64,000 bases of DNA, taken from NCBI GenBank assembly GCA_016715795.1, contig JADJXP010000002.1, forward strand, positions 992,001-1,056,000, given 5' to 3'. Below, in pieces: positions 33,306-41,934 of this stretch. Position numbers and translations under genes: made by a program. This DNA is from Chloracidobacterium sp. Its GTDB lineage: Bacteria; Acidobacteriota; Blastocatellia; Pyrinomonadales; Pyrinomonadaceae. Each line of letters opens with the position of its first letter. Positions within the stretch are counted from its first letter, which is position 1. A model generated the notes under the pieces. It saw only the letters and a program-made list of their open reading frames with translations. It was not told the DNA's origin and did no database searches.

Positions 33306-34361
33306 ATGAAACTCGATATTATCCCTGTCAAATGGTCTGACGAAGGCGTGCTGATGCTCGATCAGCGATTGCTGCCGACCGAAGAGAAATGGCTCACGCT
33401 GCGCGACTACAACGCCGTTGCGGCCGGAATCAAAGATATGGTCGTGCGCGGTGCTCCGGCCATTGGCGTTTCGGCGGCTTATGGGATCGCGCTGGCAGCA
33501 AAGAATTTTGTTGGAACGAACGTCGTCGATCTTGAGGATGAGATCGAATTTGCGGCTGAGGTTATCGGCAAGACGCGGCCGACGGCGGTGAACCTGTTCT
33601 GGGCCATCGACCGGATGAAAAGGACGTTTCAGGCCGCCAAAGCAGACGGAAAGTCGGGCAGCGAGATCAAGGAGATCCTCAAAAACGAATCAAAGGCCAT
33701 TCACGACGAAGACATTGAGGCACAACGACTGATCGCGAAGTTCGGCGGTGAATTACTGAACGACAACGACACCGTACTTACGCACTGCAACGCCGGAGCT
33801 CTCGCTACCGGCGGCGTTTGGGGCACCGCTCTTGGCGTGATTCGCGGCGCCGTCGATCAGGGCAAGCACATCGCTGTAATAGCCGACGAAACTCGCCCTT
33901 ATCTGCAAGGAGCGCGACTGACGGCCTGGGAATTGATGCAGGATGACATTCCCGTTACGCTCATCACCGACAACATGAGCGGCCACGTAATGAAAAAAGG
34001 CAATGTCCAGGCCGTCGTCGTCGGCTCAGATCGCATCGCTGCCAACGGCGACGTCGCCAACAAGATCGGCACCTACATGGTCGCCGTCCTGGCAAAACGC
34101 CACAACATCCCATTCTACGTCGCCGCCCCTTTGTCCACCGTCGATCTCAACTGTCCAACCGGCGACGACATACCCATCGAGGAACGCGATATCCGCGAAG
34201 TCACCCACGTCCGCGACATCCAACTCGCACCCGATAACGCGGAAGTCTCGAACTACGCCTTCGACGTAACCCCAAACGACCTCGTCACCGCCATAATCAC
34301 CGAAAAAGGCGTCGCGAGAGCACCGTATATCGAGAGTTTGAAGGCTCAGTTCGGGTCATAG
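33306..34361 (+). CDS. mtnA: S-methyl-5-thioribose-1-phosphate isomerase
   Basis: 351 residues of the MtnA/eIF2B-alpha fold: VVRGAPAIGVSAAYGIALAA, TRPTAVNLFWAIDRMKR, LTHCNAGALATGGVWGTALG (catalytic Cys) and ADETRPYLQGARLTAWEL, VVVGSDRIAANGDVANKIGT (catalytic Asp). It isomerises methylthioribose-1-phosphate in methionine salvage. No other salvage genes are adjacent. It begins 5 bp after a REP element and has a weak ribosome binding site. Confidence 0.95.
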   Translation: MKLDIIPVKWSDEGVLMLDQRLLPTEEKWLTLRDYNAVAAGIKDMVVRGAPAIGVSAAYGIALAAKNFVGTNVVDLEDEIEFAAEVIGKTRPTAVNLFWAIDRMKRTFQAAKADGKSGSEIKEILKNESKAIHDEDIEAQRLIAKFGGELLNDNDTVLTHCNAGALATGGVWGTALGVIRGAVDQGKHIAVIADETRPYLQGARLTAWELMQDDIPVTLITDNMSGHVMKKGNVQAVVVGSDRIAANGDVANKIGTYMVAVLAKRHNIPFYVAAPLSTVDLNCPTGDDIPIEERDIREVTHVRDIQLAPDNAEVSNYAFDVTPNDLVTAIITEKGVARAPYIESLKAQFGS

Positions 34362-34393
34362 TCAGAACCGGGAGCGGTAGCGACTGGGTTTTT
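34361..34393 (+). repeat. REP-like palindrome, second subtype
   Basis: AACCGGGAGCGGTAGCGACT is followed by GGGTTTTT. It shares the GCGGTAGCG centre with the copies near 33.2 kb but has a different stem. A sister copy lies at 57308-57334 in the opposite orientation. Confidence 0.65.
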
Positions 34394-34460
34394 CACCGTA
34401 GGCAGGTATACCATTAAGTGGATCAAATAAAGTCCGAAGTTTGGTAATATAAATAGGTTA

Positions 34461-34673
34461 ATGGAACCTGTCGATTATGCGGCCAAGTTTAGGCGAATCT
34501 CGGAGCTCAACGAGCTTGCCGAACAAGAATATGTGAACGAATTAAGACGTTCAAACCCGGCCATCACCGAAGACGAGATCAACGTCGAAGTTCAGAAATG
34601 GTGGCTCGACAAAGAGGAGTACTGGCCCGACGAGTTCTTCCGCGTGGGAAACCCCGAGAGATTCAATCGGTAA
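34461..34673 (+). CDS. Small unknown protein
   Basis: 70 residues (FRRISELNELAEQEYVNELR, ITEDEINVEVQKWW), charged and helical. Similar small proteins often stand just upstream of nucleotidyltransferase genes. Here an ATG at 34744 opens only 16 codons (MKLHKDLDGYTERFSS) before a stop, perhaps the remnant of such a partner. The remaining gap to 34917 shows nothing else. Confidence 0.5.
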   Translation: MEPVDYAAKFRRISELNELAEQEYVNELRRSNPAITEDEINVEVQKWWLDKEEYWPDEFFRVGNPERFNR

Positions 34674-34917
34674 CAGAGGACAAAAAATCCCGAATCATCC
34701 GACCATCCCGGCCTCAATCTTCCAACGCGGCTACAATCGAACCATGAAGCTCCACAAAGACCTCGACGGCTACACCGAACGGTTTAGCTCCTAGACTCTT
34801 ATCCTTGAATATTCACTGTTAACTGTTCACTAATTTGACCCTCCCCCAAAACGGTTATATGATCCTCGACACACTCGAATCTACAGCCCGTTACCCGGGA
34901 ACTTACGAGAACTCTCG

Positions 34918-35121
34918 ATGGACAAGGTCACTACGCCCGACAACAAACACCGTCCTAGCGGGGCGATGGGTTCTGCGAACTTGAGTGCCGCAAAGTCGAT
35001 GGAATACGCCCTCGACGGCATCGTCCGCAACGTTTACGCGAACGACCCCGGCAAGCTGGCTGCATGGATTTCAGCTTCGCATGTCGAGAAAGCGCCGAAG
35101 AAACAGACACCAACGTCGTAG
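34918..35121 (+). CDS. Small unknown protein
   Basis: 67 residues with the segment ALDGIVRNVYANDPGKLAAW and ISASHVEKAPKK. I recall similar short proteins in other genomes but no function. It ends 8 bp before the next gene's start, suggesting co-transcription. Confidence 0.5.
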   Translation: MDKVTTPDNKHRPSGAMGSANLSAAKSMEYALDGIVRNVYANDPGKLAAWISASHVEKAPKKQTPTS

Positions 35122-35129
35122 GAGAACGT

Positions 35130-35867
35130 ATGCCTGATATCGCTAGATGTCCCAGCTGTGGCGGCCCGCTGAGCGAGACCTCGGTGCTAGCATTGGCTCC
35201 TGTTTGCGATCATTGCCGTGGCGTAGTCGTCGAACGCGGCGGCACCATGGGACTAATCGGAGCGTACGGCGTTAGCGACCAAACCATTACGCGACGCCGG
35301 GTAGAGGCGGATTTATCAATACTCCGAGAAACTCTGGCGAACTACAACGGAATGAAGGAGTCTTGTAAAGACCAGTTGACCTGGGATGTCGGAAAATATG
35401 CAGAACTTCCGGAGCCGCCTGAACTCTTGAGATTGGAGCCTGTGCCGAATCTTTGGGGCGAAAATCCAGCGCTCAGTTTTTTGGTTCTGATGCCGTTTGG
35501 GTGGGCGATGTTCTGTATTCCGGGTCTAATCGTGGCATGGATCATTAGCTCGTTCTCTGCGTCAGCCGGAAGAATTGCATTTCTGCTGGTTGGCGTAATC
35601 TGGTTGATTATTACTATTGTCATGATCTATGAGCAGGTCGCTCCACATTTACGCGCCGTCAAGGCGAACGGCGAGAAGCCGGCCGAAAATGCTCGACGCC
35701 AAGAAGCCTACGAGAAAAAGCGCTTGGCCGCACTAAAACTCGCCGAACCTATCAAGGCTGCACAGGATCATCGCCTCAAGAGTCAAATCATAGAGTTAGA
35801 AGGTCTGGAGAAGACTGTTAGGAAGATCGAAGTTGAAGTCGATCGCGAACTGAGAAAGCTCGGATGA
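35130..35867 (+). CDS. Zinc-ribbon membrane protein with C-terminal coiled coil
   Basis: 245 residues from ATG 35130 (GGAG 6 bases upstream). An N-terminal zinc ribbon (CPSCGGPL, CDHCRGVVV) is followed by two membrane helices (LSFLVLMPFGWAMFCIPGLI, IAFLLVGVIWLIITIVMIY) and a charged coiled coil to the end. Role unknown. It is the last gene before the IS200-like element. Confidence 0.7.
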   Translation: MPDIARCPSCGGPLSETSVLALAPVCDHCRGVVVERGGTMGLIGAYGVSDQTITRRRVEADLSILRETLANYNGMKESCKDQLTWDVGKYAELPEPPELLRLEPVPNLWGENPALSFLVLMPFGWAMFCIPGLIVAWIISSFSASAGRIAFLLVGVIWLIITIVMIYEQVAPHLRAVKANGEKPAENARRQEAYEKKRLAALKLAEPIKAAQDHRLKSQIIELEGLEKTVRKIEVEVDRELRKLG

Positions 35868-35877
35868 TCGGATTCCA

Positions 35878-36507
35878 GTCGCGTAGCGACATGATGAATT
35901 TAGCCGTGGGTTTCAACCCGCGGAAAGGATGAAAAAAACGCCCTCGTCGCGTAGCGACGATTGAAAAATGGCCAACACATATTCGAATTTGTTTTATCAC
36001 ATTGTGTTTAGCACAAAAGGCCGTGTCGATTTCGTAGACCAAGAAATTGAGAACCGCGTATGGGCGTACATTGGCGGGATTGCACGCAAGCACGGCTTGA
36101 CCGCGTTGCAGGTCGGCGGCATTGAGAATCACATTCATGCATTGACGATGGCAAAACCGGTTCATGCACCAAGCCAGATCGCACAATGGTTAAAAGGCGA
36201 GTCGTCGAAGTGGATTCACGAAGAATTCCCACATCTTTCGAAGTTCGGTTGGCAGGACGGTTACGGAGTATTCTCGGTGAGTAAATCGAACGTGCCGGAG
36301 GTTATCGAATATATCAAGAATCAACGTAAGCATCATGCGAAGCAGAGTTTTGAAGACGAATATGTTTCGTTATTGAAATTGCACGGGATCGATTACGACG
36401 AACGGTTTTTATTCGATTAATTCAATCGTCGCTACGCGACGGGGATCATTATATTCGCGTTTCCGTGGGTTGAAACCCACGGCTAAATTCAAACGTCGCT
36501 ACGCGAC
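35878..36507 (+). mobile_element. IS200-like element with palindromic flanks
   Basis: A Y1 transposase gene lies between two sets of palindromes. GTCGCGTAGCGAC occurs at 35878-35890 and 35946-35958, and its complement at 36428-36440 and 36495-36507. A second palindrome (AGCCGTGGGTTTCAACCC type) lies inside each set, at 35898-35924 and inverted at 36462-36488. IS200/IS605 elements are defined by such subterminal hairpins. The exact ends are not known. Confidence 0.7.
35968..36420 (+). CDS. tnpA: IS200-type Y1 transposase
   Basis: 150 residues, the usual length for IS200 TnpA: YSNLFYHIVFSTKGR at the start, the HUH-type motif as GGIENHIHALTM, and the catalytic Tyr in PEVIEYIKNQRKHH. The enzyme cuts single-stranded DNA at hairpins and forms a 5'-phosphotyrosine. 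Frame and motifs are intact. Confidence 0.9.
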   Translation: MANTYSNLFYHIVFSTKGRVDFVDQEIENRVWAYIGGIARKHGLTALQVGGIENHIHALTMAKPVHAPSQIAQWLKGESSKWIHEEFPHLSKFGWQDGYGVFSVSKSNVPEVIEYIKNQRKHHAKQSFEDEYVSLLKLHGIDYDERFLFD

Positions 36508-36510
36508 TTT

Positions 36511-36672
36511 ATGCAACAAAGCCTGATTACAATCGCATACATCGCCGCGAGTGCGTTGTTTATTTTGTCGCTCGGCGGGTTGAGCCAGCAGGAGACGGCG
36601 CGGCGGGGGAGCGGTTTATGGAATGGTCGGGATGCTGATCGCTTCGGTGGCGACTCCAATGAATCGTGATCG
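36511..36672 (+). pseudogene. pntB: 5' remnant of pntB (transhydrogenase beta subunit)
   Basis: The reading MQQSLITIAYIAASALFILS then LGGLSQQETARRG is the conserved N-terminus of PntB. After a one-base shift it continues as VYGMVGMLIASVATPMNRD. Nothing further of the 460-residue subunit is present: a minus-strand gene begins at 36675. The fragment starts 4 bp after the last palindrome of the IS200-like element, which suggests a rearrangement there. Confidence 0.8.
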
Positions 36673-36674
36673 CC

Positions 36675-37109
36675 CTAAATCTTGTTCTTTCGCTCATTTT
36701 TGACTTTCCACCCAGTCCTCGGCGGCGGCGGCCTGACGGCGCGGGGTGAGCGGACGCGGTATTTTAGTTCGAGCAGCAGGATGCCGTCCTCGATCCTTGC
36801 GGTGGGGAAGCGGACGGTGTATTTGAGCTGGATGTTGTATTTGACCATAAAGCGCAGGGCGTGAAAGCGGTAAGCGCCGGCGCGGCCCGAGTCGTAAAGT
36901 TTGAAACCGTTGAGCGTGCTTGGCGGCACAGGCTGAATGCCTATCGTCCCGGTCGCTTTTTCGACCTTGAGCACTATGTGGGTAGGGCTGGCCAATGCCT
37001 CGAACGCCTTGCGGCTTAGCAGGAACGTCCCCTGAGGCGATAGCGATACATGCAGGTCCGCGATCCGCGGGGTGCTCGGCTCGTCGAACTCTTCCCAATT
37101 TCTTGTCAT
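36675..37109 (-). CDS. Unknown protein
   Basis: 144 residues: DLHVSLSPQGTFLLSRKAFE, VLKVEKATGTIGIQPVPPS, then a basic Pro-rich tail (VRPPPPRTGWKVKNERKNK). I do not recognise a named family. There is no signal peptide or membrane segment. The first half looks like a small beta-rich domain. Confidence 0.6.
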   Translation of the reverse strand: MTRNWEEFDEPSTPRIADLHVSLSPQGTFLLSRKAFEALASPTHIVLKVEKATGTIGIQPVPPSTLNGFKLYDSGRAGAYRFHALRFMVKYNIQLKYTVRFPTARIEDGILLLELKYRVRSPRAVRPPPPRTGWKVKNERKNKI

Positions 37110-37408
37110 GAAACAAACATATCACAGATGCAACAGACCGGTCAAGTCACCCGACTTGCCGCTTCCGAGTACTCTGTGTCGGCAGTTGCCGCATCGCTCG
37201 GGAAGTGAAAAGCCGAGGGCGGAAATTGGTCATGGTATGCGAACTGCTCAAATTTGTTACGACGATGCGAATTGTGGGAAGATCAGCAAAACAATGTCAA
37301 TTGTTTGCACCAAATCCAAGAAAATGTCGATACAGATGCCGGAAACGTCGATACAGATGCTTTGAGGAACGACAGGCCGCTGCGCGTGTCGAAAGATGCA
37401 ATGCCCTG
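37110..37408. other. Gap without recognisable gene
   Basis: Open frames here have no protein-like features. A direct repeat GTCGATACAGATGC occurs twice near 37327-37363. No promoter, RNA or insertion sequence is evident. Confidence 0.4.
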
Positions 37409-38173
37409 TCACTGCAGGCCTTGAATATCGGCATTTGACCACGGAGAATCTTTGAAATAGAAGATGCGGCGGCCGTTTTGCATCCCGTCGAATCGGCCTT
37501 CTTCGAGTGAGACCCCATAGCTCGCACGGCACAGCGGTTCCTGCCAGTCGTTGCCGTTCTTTAGGTAAGTTCTGATCGTTTCGCTGTCGGCACCCATTTG
37601 GAAGACCATAGGGACCGCTTCGTCAACGGGGAAGTCCCCAAACCACGCGTCGCCGGTGCACCAGGAGGCGAGCGAGGTAATGGTAAAGCTGACGCCCTGC
37701 GGGAGCTGCTTTCGCACGTCGGCGGCGAGCTTGCGGTAAAAATCACGTTCCGACGCTCCCGCGTCAAAATCGATCTGCACGCCGCGCACGTTTGGCAGAT
37801 CGAGTGTTCGTTTGATTAGGAATGCGGTTTGGCTCACCATCGCAAGGTCGAGCCTCGGGCGGCGAACAGTCTCTCTGTTCGTTTCGATCCGTGTGACGGC
37901 GATCAGATAGGTGCCTGTTGGCACGTCCAGAGGCTGGCGACGCTGGCGTGGAATGACGCGGTCGTTTTCAAGAAAGACCGTCTGTGCGAGAAAGGCGACG
38001 CCGAACTCCGCCGGGTTGATGAACTTGAGATCTTCCTCGCGCTCCCACGCCCAGAGCATTTTCTGCGGCATCTCGGTGGGCGCGATTGGTGTCCTAGCGG
38101 GCGAACTGCAGTTGACGAAGATCAGTGCCTCGACGAAGACGAGAGTAAGTAAGGCGTTGCGTACTGGTGACAC
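37409..38173 (-). CDS. DUF3142-type lipoprotein
   Basis: 254 residues with a lipoprotein-like leader (LLTLVFVEALIFVNCSS). The body carries the DUF3142 pattern: VRGVQIDFDAGASERDFYRK, LPQGVSFTITSLASWC and FPVDEAVPMVFQMG. The fold resembles a glycoside-hydrolase-like barrel. Substrate unknown. Confidence 0.75.
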   Translation of the reverse strand: MSPVRNALLTLVFVEALIFVNCSSPARTPIAPTEMPQKMLWAWEREEDLKFINPAEFGVAFLAQTVFLENDRVIPRQRRQPLDVPTGTYLIAVTRIETNRETVRRPRLDLAMVSQTAFLIKRTLDLPNVRGVQIDFDAGASERDFYRKLAADVRKQLPQGVSFTITSLASWCTGDAWFGDFPVDEAVPMVFQMGADSETIRTYLKNGNDWQEPLCRASYGVSLEEGRFDGMQNGRRIFYFKDSPWSNADIQGLQ

Positions 38174-38265
38174 CGGACGAGTGTATCACGCGGGGGCACA
38201 CTCCCTACCGGTCGTGTTTCCGCCTGTGATATACTCGCGCCTTTACTGAATAGCCATTCATTTTT

Positions 38266-39972
38266 ATGAGCGAACGCGAACAGATACCGATGGATGTGGT
38301 CTTTGTCGGGGCGGGGCCGGCGAATTTGGCGGCCGCTCTGCACTTGAAGAAGGAGATCAAGCGGCACGACGAGATGGTTGATAAGGGATTCAGACAGGGT
38401 CGAAAGATTGGCGATCTCGAGATCTGCATCGTGGAGAAAGGCTCGTTCGTCGGAGCACACATCCTGTCCGGTGCGGTGATGGATCCCAGGGCGATCCGCG
38501 AACTAATGCCAGATTTCATCGCCCAGGGCTGTCCCGTGGATTCAGTCGTGACGGACGATGCGGCTTGGTATCTGACCGAGAAACGCGGCTTTGTCGCGCC
38601 GATCACGCCGCCGCCGTTGAAGAACAAGGGCAAATACATCGTCAGCCTCAGCAAGATCTGCGAATGGCTCGGCGGGAAGTGCGAGGAAGCGGGCGTCAAC
38701 ATTTTTCCTGAGTTTCCGGCAGCAGAGATTTTGTATGACGATAACGACGCCGTCATCGGCGTCCGTACCGGCGACAAGGGAATTGACAAGGAAGGCCATA
38801 AGAAACCGAACTACGAGCCGGGCGTTGATCTATTGGCTAAGGTCACGGTCCTTGGTGAAGGCTCTCGCGGTTCGCTCGCGAAACAACTGATGTCGCGGCT
38901 TGGCCTGACTGAGGGCAAAGAACCGATGGTCTATTCGCTTGGTGTGAAAGAGTTGTGGGAAGTGCCCGCGGGGAATTTCGCCGAGGGAATGGTCGTCCAC
39001 ACGCTCGGGTTCCCGTCCGACACGCGGACCTACGGCGGCGGCTGGATCTACGGGATGAAGAACAACGTCGTCTCGATCGGCTATGTGACGGGCCTGGATT
39101 ACGAAGATCCGATGATCGACCCGCACGCGGAGTTTCAAAAGTTCAAGACCCACCCAAAGGTCGCCGCCGTGCTTGCCGGCGGCAAGATGATCAAATACGG
39201 AGCGAAGACCATCAACGCCGGCGGCTATTGGACTCAACCAAGGCTTTATGCCGACGGCGTGCTCCTGGTGGGCGAGACGGCGTCTATGCTGAACGGGCAA
39301 CGGATCAAGGGGATCCACACTGCGATGAAATCCGGAATGCTCGCGGCGGAGACGATCGTCGGCGCGTTCGAGCATGAGGATTTCTCGTCAAAGACGCTCC
39401 GGCATTACGAGGAGAAGGTAAACCTTTCATGGATCTATGACGAGCTGCATCCGGTGCGAAATTTTCATGCCGCGTTCCAGAAAGGCCGCTGGTCGGCGTT
39501 GATCAACACCGGCCTGCAATATCTCACCCGCGGCATGGCGTGGGGCTTTATGCCGAAGGAGCATCATGTGGCAGGGCACGAGAGAATGCAAACGGTGGCC
39601 GAGAACGAAAAACGGAGAACGGAGAACGGAGGTCGTTACGCGGATGTCCCGTTTGATAAGGAGTTGACGTTTGATAAGGTCACGGATGTGTTTTATGGAG
39701 CGGTCGCCCATGACGAGGACCAGCCATCGCATCTGCATGTGCTCGATACCGAGATCTGCGCGACGCGGTGCGCCGAGGAATACGACAATCCGTGCCAGCG
39801 GTTCTGTCCGGCCGCGGTGTATGAGATGGAAGAGGTCAATGGACGCCGTGAGCTAAAGGTAAATTTCTCGAACTGCGTTCACTGTAAGACGTGCGACATC
39901 GCCGATCCCTACCAGATCATCAACTGGGTCACACCAGAAGGCGGCGGCGGGCCAAACTATAAGGGAATGTAA
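38266..39972 (+). CDS. Electron-transfer flavoprotein-ubiquinone oxidoreductase
   Basis: 568 residues of the ETF-QO family, which passes electrons from ETF to quinone. FAD-binding start DVVFVGAGPANLAAALHL, central GGWIYGMKNNVVSIGYVTG, GVLLVGETASMLNGQRIKG and a C-terminal 4Fe-4S domain (CPAAVYEM, NCVHCKTCDIADPYQIINW, TPEGGGGPNYKGM). It stands alone; the ETF genes are not here. A strong terminator hairpin follows. Confidence 0.95.
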   Translation: MSEREQIPMDVVFVGAGPANLAAALHLKKEIKRHDEMVDKGFRQGRKIGDLEICIVEKGSFVGAHILSGAVMDPRAIRELMPDFIAQGCPVDSVVTDDAAWYLTEKRGFVAPITPPPLKNKGKYIVSLSKICEWLGGKCEEAGVNIFPEFPAAEILYDDNDAVIGVRTGDKGIDKEGHKKPNYEPGVDLLAKVTVLGEGSRGSLAKQLMSRLGLTEGKEPMVYSLGVKELWEVPAGNFAEGMVVHTLGFPSDTRTYGGGWIYGMKNNVVSIGYVTGLDYEDPMIDPHAEFQKFKTHPKVAAVLAGGKMIKYGAKTINAGGYWTQPRLYADGVLLVGETASMLNGQRIKGIHTAMKSGMLAAETIVGAFEHEDFSSKTLRHYEEKVNLSWIYDELHPVRNFHAAFQKGRWSALINTGLQYLTRGMAWGFMPKEHHVAGHERMQTVAENEKRRTENGGRYADVPFDKELTFDKVTDVFYGAVAHDEDQPSHLHVLDTEICATRCAEEYDNPCQRFCPAAVYEMEEVNGRRELKVNFSNCVHCKTCDIADPYQIINWVTPEGGGGPNYKGM

Positions 39973-40020
39973 AAGAAATAGTCGCGGATCACACGGCTAA
40001 AACTGATAAGCACATAAAAA

Positions 40021-40052
40021 GACGGATAAGAAACAGCGATTTCTTATCCGTC
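40021..40052. terminator. Bidirectional hairpin between convergent genes
   Basis: GACGGATAAGAAA (40021-40033) pairs perfectly with TTTCTTATCCGTC (40040-40052) around a 6-base loop. It lies between the convergent ETF-QO and rpoZ genes and shares words with the palindrome at 29049-29145. Confidence 0.75.
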
Positions 40053-40081
40053 TTATCCGCGTGTTCTGCGGCTAAAGTTTC

Positions 40082-40354
40082 TTATTCAGCGGCCTGGGCT
40101 TCGTCGTCGGCTTGGTCGGTGAAGCGGAAATTGATCCTGCGTTCCTGAAATTCCTTCATCGCGACGCGGGTCGGCTTGGTCTTCTTGAGATCGGCGTCAA
40201 CGCGGGGCAAGGCACCACGCTGAAGCTGCTTACTGCGCTGTGCGGCCAGGATGATGAGCCGGTATTTCGAATCGATATCGGGCGGATCGATGATCTCTTC
40301 TTCGGGTTCGGCGTTCTCGTCAATCTCTTTGATAGCTTTGGTTTCGTCGGCCAT
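40082..40354 (-). CDS. rpoZ: RNA polymerase omega subunit
   Basis: 90 residues with the omega pattern SKYRLIILAAQRSKQLQRGA and the conserved TRVAMKEFQERRINF. It helps assemble RNA polymerase. It is 8 bp after gmk in the conserved yicC-gmk-rpoZ order. Confidence 0.9.
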   Translation of the reverse strand: MADETKAIKEIDENAEPEEEIIDPPDIDSKYRLIILAAQRSKQLQRGALPRVDADLKKTKPTRVAMKEFQERRINFRFTDQADDEAQAAE

Positions 40355-40362
40355 TCAGTGGG

Positions 40363-41007
40363 TCATTCTCCTTCGAATAGGTGCCTCGAGGCATCAAAAC
40401 TATCAAGAATACTCCGAATCGCGTCATTTTGTCTAGTTGCAGTTTGTCGTTCCGCGAGGATTATCGCCGCCATTTGCCTCGCGGCAACCGTCAGGTCATC
40501 GTTGATCACGACATAGTCGAACTTTGCGAACTGCATAACCTCGTTGAATGAATTTCGAAGACGGGTCCGAAGACCTTCCTCGGATTCAGTATTCCGGGCG
40601 GTAAGGCGGGCACGAAGGACCTCGAATGAGGGCGGCAGGATAAAAATGCTGATCCGCGAATCGGCGAGCTCGTCCTTTTCCATGATCTGCAAAGCCCCCT
40701 GCACATCGACCTCGACGATGAGATCACGGCCCGAGTTGAAAACCTTTCGACTCTCGGCGAGGGATGTCCCGTAAAGATGGCCGTGGACGTTAGCGTATTC
40801 GAGAAAGTCGCCGGCATCGATGCGGCGGCGAAATTCGTCCTCGCTGATAAAGAAATACTCGCGCCCCTCTTCCTCGCCAAAGCGTTGAGGCCGCGTCGTG
40901 TGCGAGCAGGAATAGCCGAGGTCGGGCAGGTGGTCACGTACCTCTTTGATCAGCGTGCCTTTTCCGCCGCCTGACGGAGAGCTGATGATAACCAAATTCC
41001 CCTTCAT
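40363..41007 (-). CDS. gmk: Guanylate kinase
   Basis: 214 residues: P-loop VIISSPSGGGKGTLIKEV, GMP-binding SCSHTTRPQRFGEEEGREY, and LIVEVDVQGALQIM. It converts GMP to GDP. Its start overlaps the yicC stop by one base. Confidence 0.95.
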   Translation of the reverse strand: MKGNLVIISSPSGGGKGTLIKEVRDHLPDLGYSCSHTTRPQRFGEEEGREYFFISEDEFRRRIDAGDFLEYANVHGHLYGTSLAESRKVFNSGRDLIVEVDVQGALQIMEKDELADSRISIFILPPSFEVLRARLTARNTESEEGLRTRLRNSFNEVMQFAKFDYVVINDDLTVAARQMAAIILAERQTATRQNDAIRSILDSFDASRHLFEGE

Positions 41008-41885
41008 TATTCGATATTTTGCACTTGCTCTCGGATCTTTTCAATATCGCTCTTTATCGCAAGAGCGTTTTCCTTTACGGTCATATTGTTTGTCTTCGAA
41101 GCGATCGTGTTGGCTTCGCGGTTGAGTTCCTGGGTGAGGAAATCGAGGCGCTTGCCGACATCTTTATCTTCGGCAATGATCTGTCGGAAATGCTCGATGT
41201 GGCTTCGCAGCCGGGCGATCTCCTCTGAGATGTCTGCCCTGTCGGCTAGGTATGCTACCTCCTGGGCGAGCCGGCCCTGATCGAGGTCGATCTGTGATTC
41301 GGCCTTCGCGATCATATCGTTCACGCGCTTGGTCAGGCGGCTGCGATATTCCTCCGCAACGGCTGCCGCCTCGCCCTCGATCGTCGGTACGCGGGCTTCG
41401 ATCGCGCAGAGCAGGCTCTCTAACACACCGGCGAGCATAGCTCCTTCGTTCGCCCGCATCGCGTTGAGGTCATCGATGGCCATCTGAAATGCAGCCTCGA
41501 TGGCAGCCAGGAAATCCTTACTCGGCTCCTCCTTCTTTGTGCTCACGACGTTTGGGAGCCTGGCGATGACGTTCATATCTGGTTCGCCGGCCAGGCCAAA
41601 CTCCTGCTGCATCTCTCTCATCGCGGCGAGAAAGCCCGAGATCAACGGCCGATTGAGTTCGAACTCCGTTTCACTTGTGCGGTCGTATTGCAGATTGACA
41701 TCGACGCGTCCGCGTGCCACGCGGCCGTTGAGATGTTGTTTGATGTTCGATTCGAGCAGCTGCAGTTCGGCCGGGAGCCTAAGGTTGAGGTCGAGGAAGC
41801 GGTTATTGACCGATCTGAGTTCGACCGTGATGTTGAATTTGTCGCCCGCGGCCGTTCCGCGGCCAAAGCCTGTCATTGATCTCAT
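41007..41885 (-). CDS. yicC: YicC-family endoribonuclease-like protein
   Basis: 292 residues starting MRSMTGFGRG, with VELRSVNNRFLDLNLRLP and the C-terminal DUF1732 part (IRLRSHIEHF-like region, VGKRLDFLTQELNREANTI, ASKTNN). YicC proteins act in RNA turnover. First gene of the yicC-gmk-rpoZ operon. Confidence 0.93.
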   Translation of the reverse strand: MRSMTGFGRGTAAGDKFNITVELRSVNNRFLDLNLRLPAELQLLESNIKQHLNGRVARGRVDVNLQYDRTSETEFELNRPLISGFLAAMREMQQEFGLAGEPDMNVIARLPNVVSTKKEEPSKDFLAAIEAAFQMAIDDLNAMRANEGAMLAGVLESLLCAIEARVPTIEGEAAAVAEEYRSRLTKRVNDMIAKAESQIDLDQGRLAQEVAYLADRADISEEIARLRSHIEHFRQIIAEDKDVGKRLDFLTQELNREANTIASKTNNMTVKENALAIKSDIEKIREQVQNIE

Positions 41886-41934
41886 AAGCCTATCTCGTAA
41901 TACTCATTCCATTGATGCTTGTCATAGAGAAACC

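Noticed and set aside
37072..37438. Small plus-strand frames in the 37.1-37.4 kb gap
   Set aside because: No ribosome binding site, odd Cys/Arg-rich composition and no recognisable domain.
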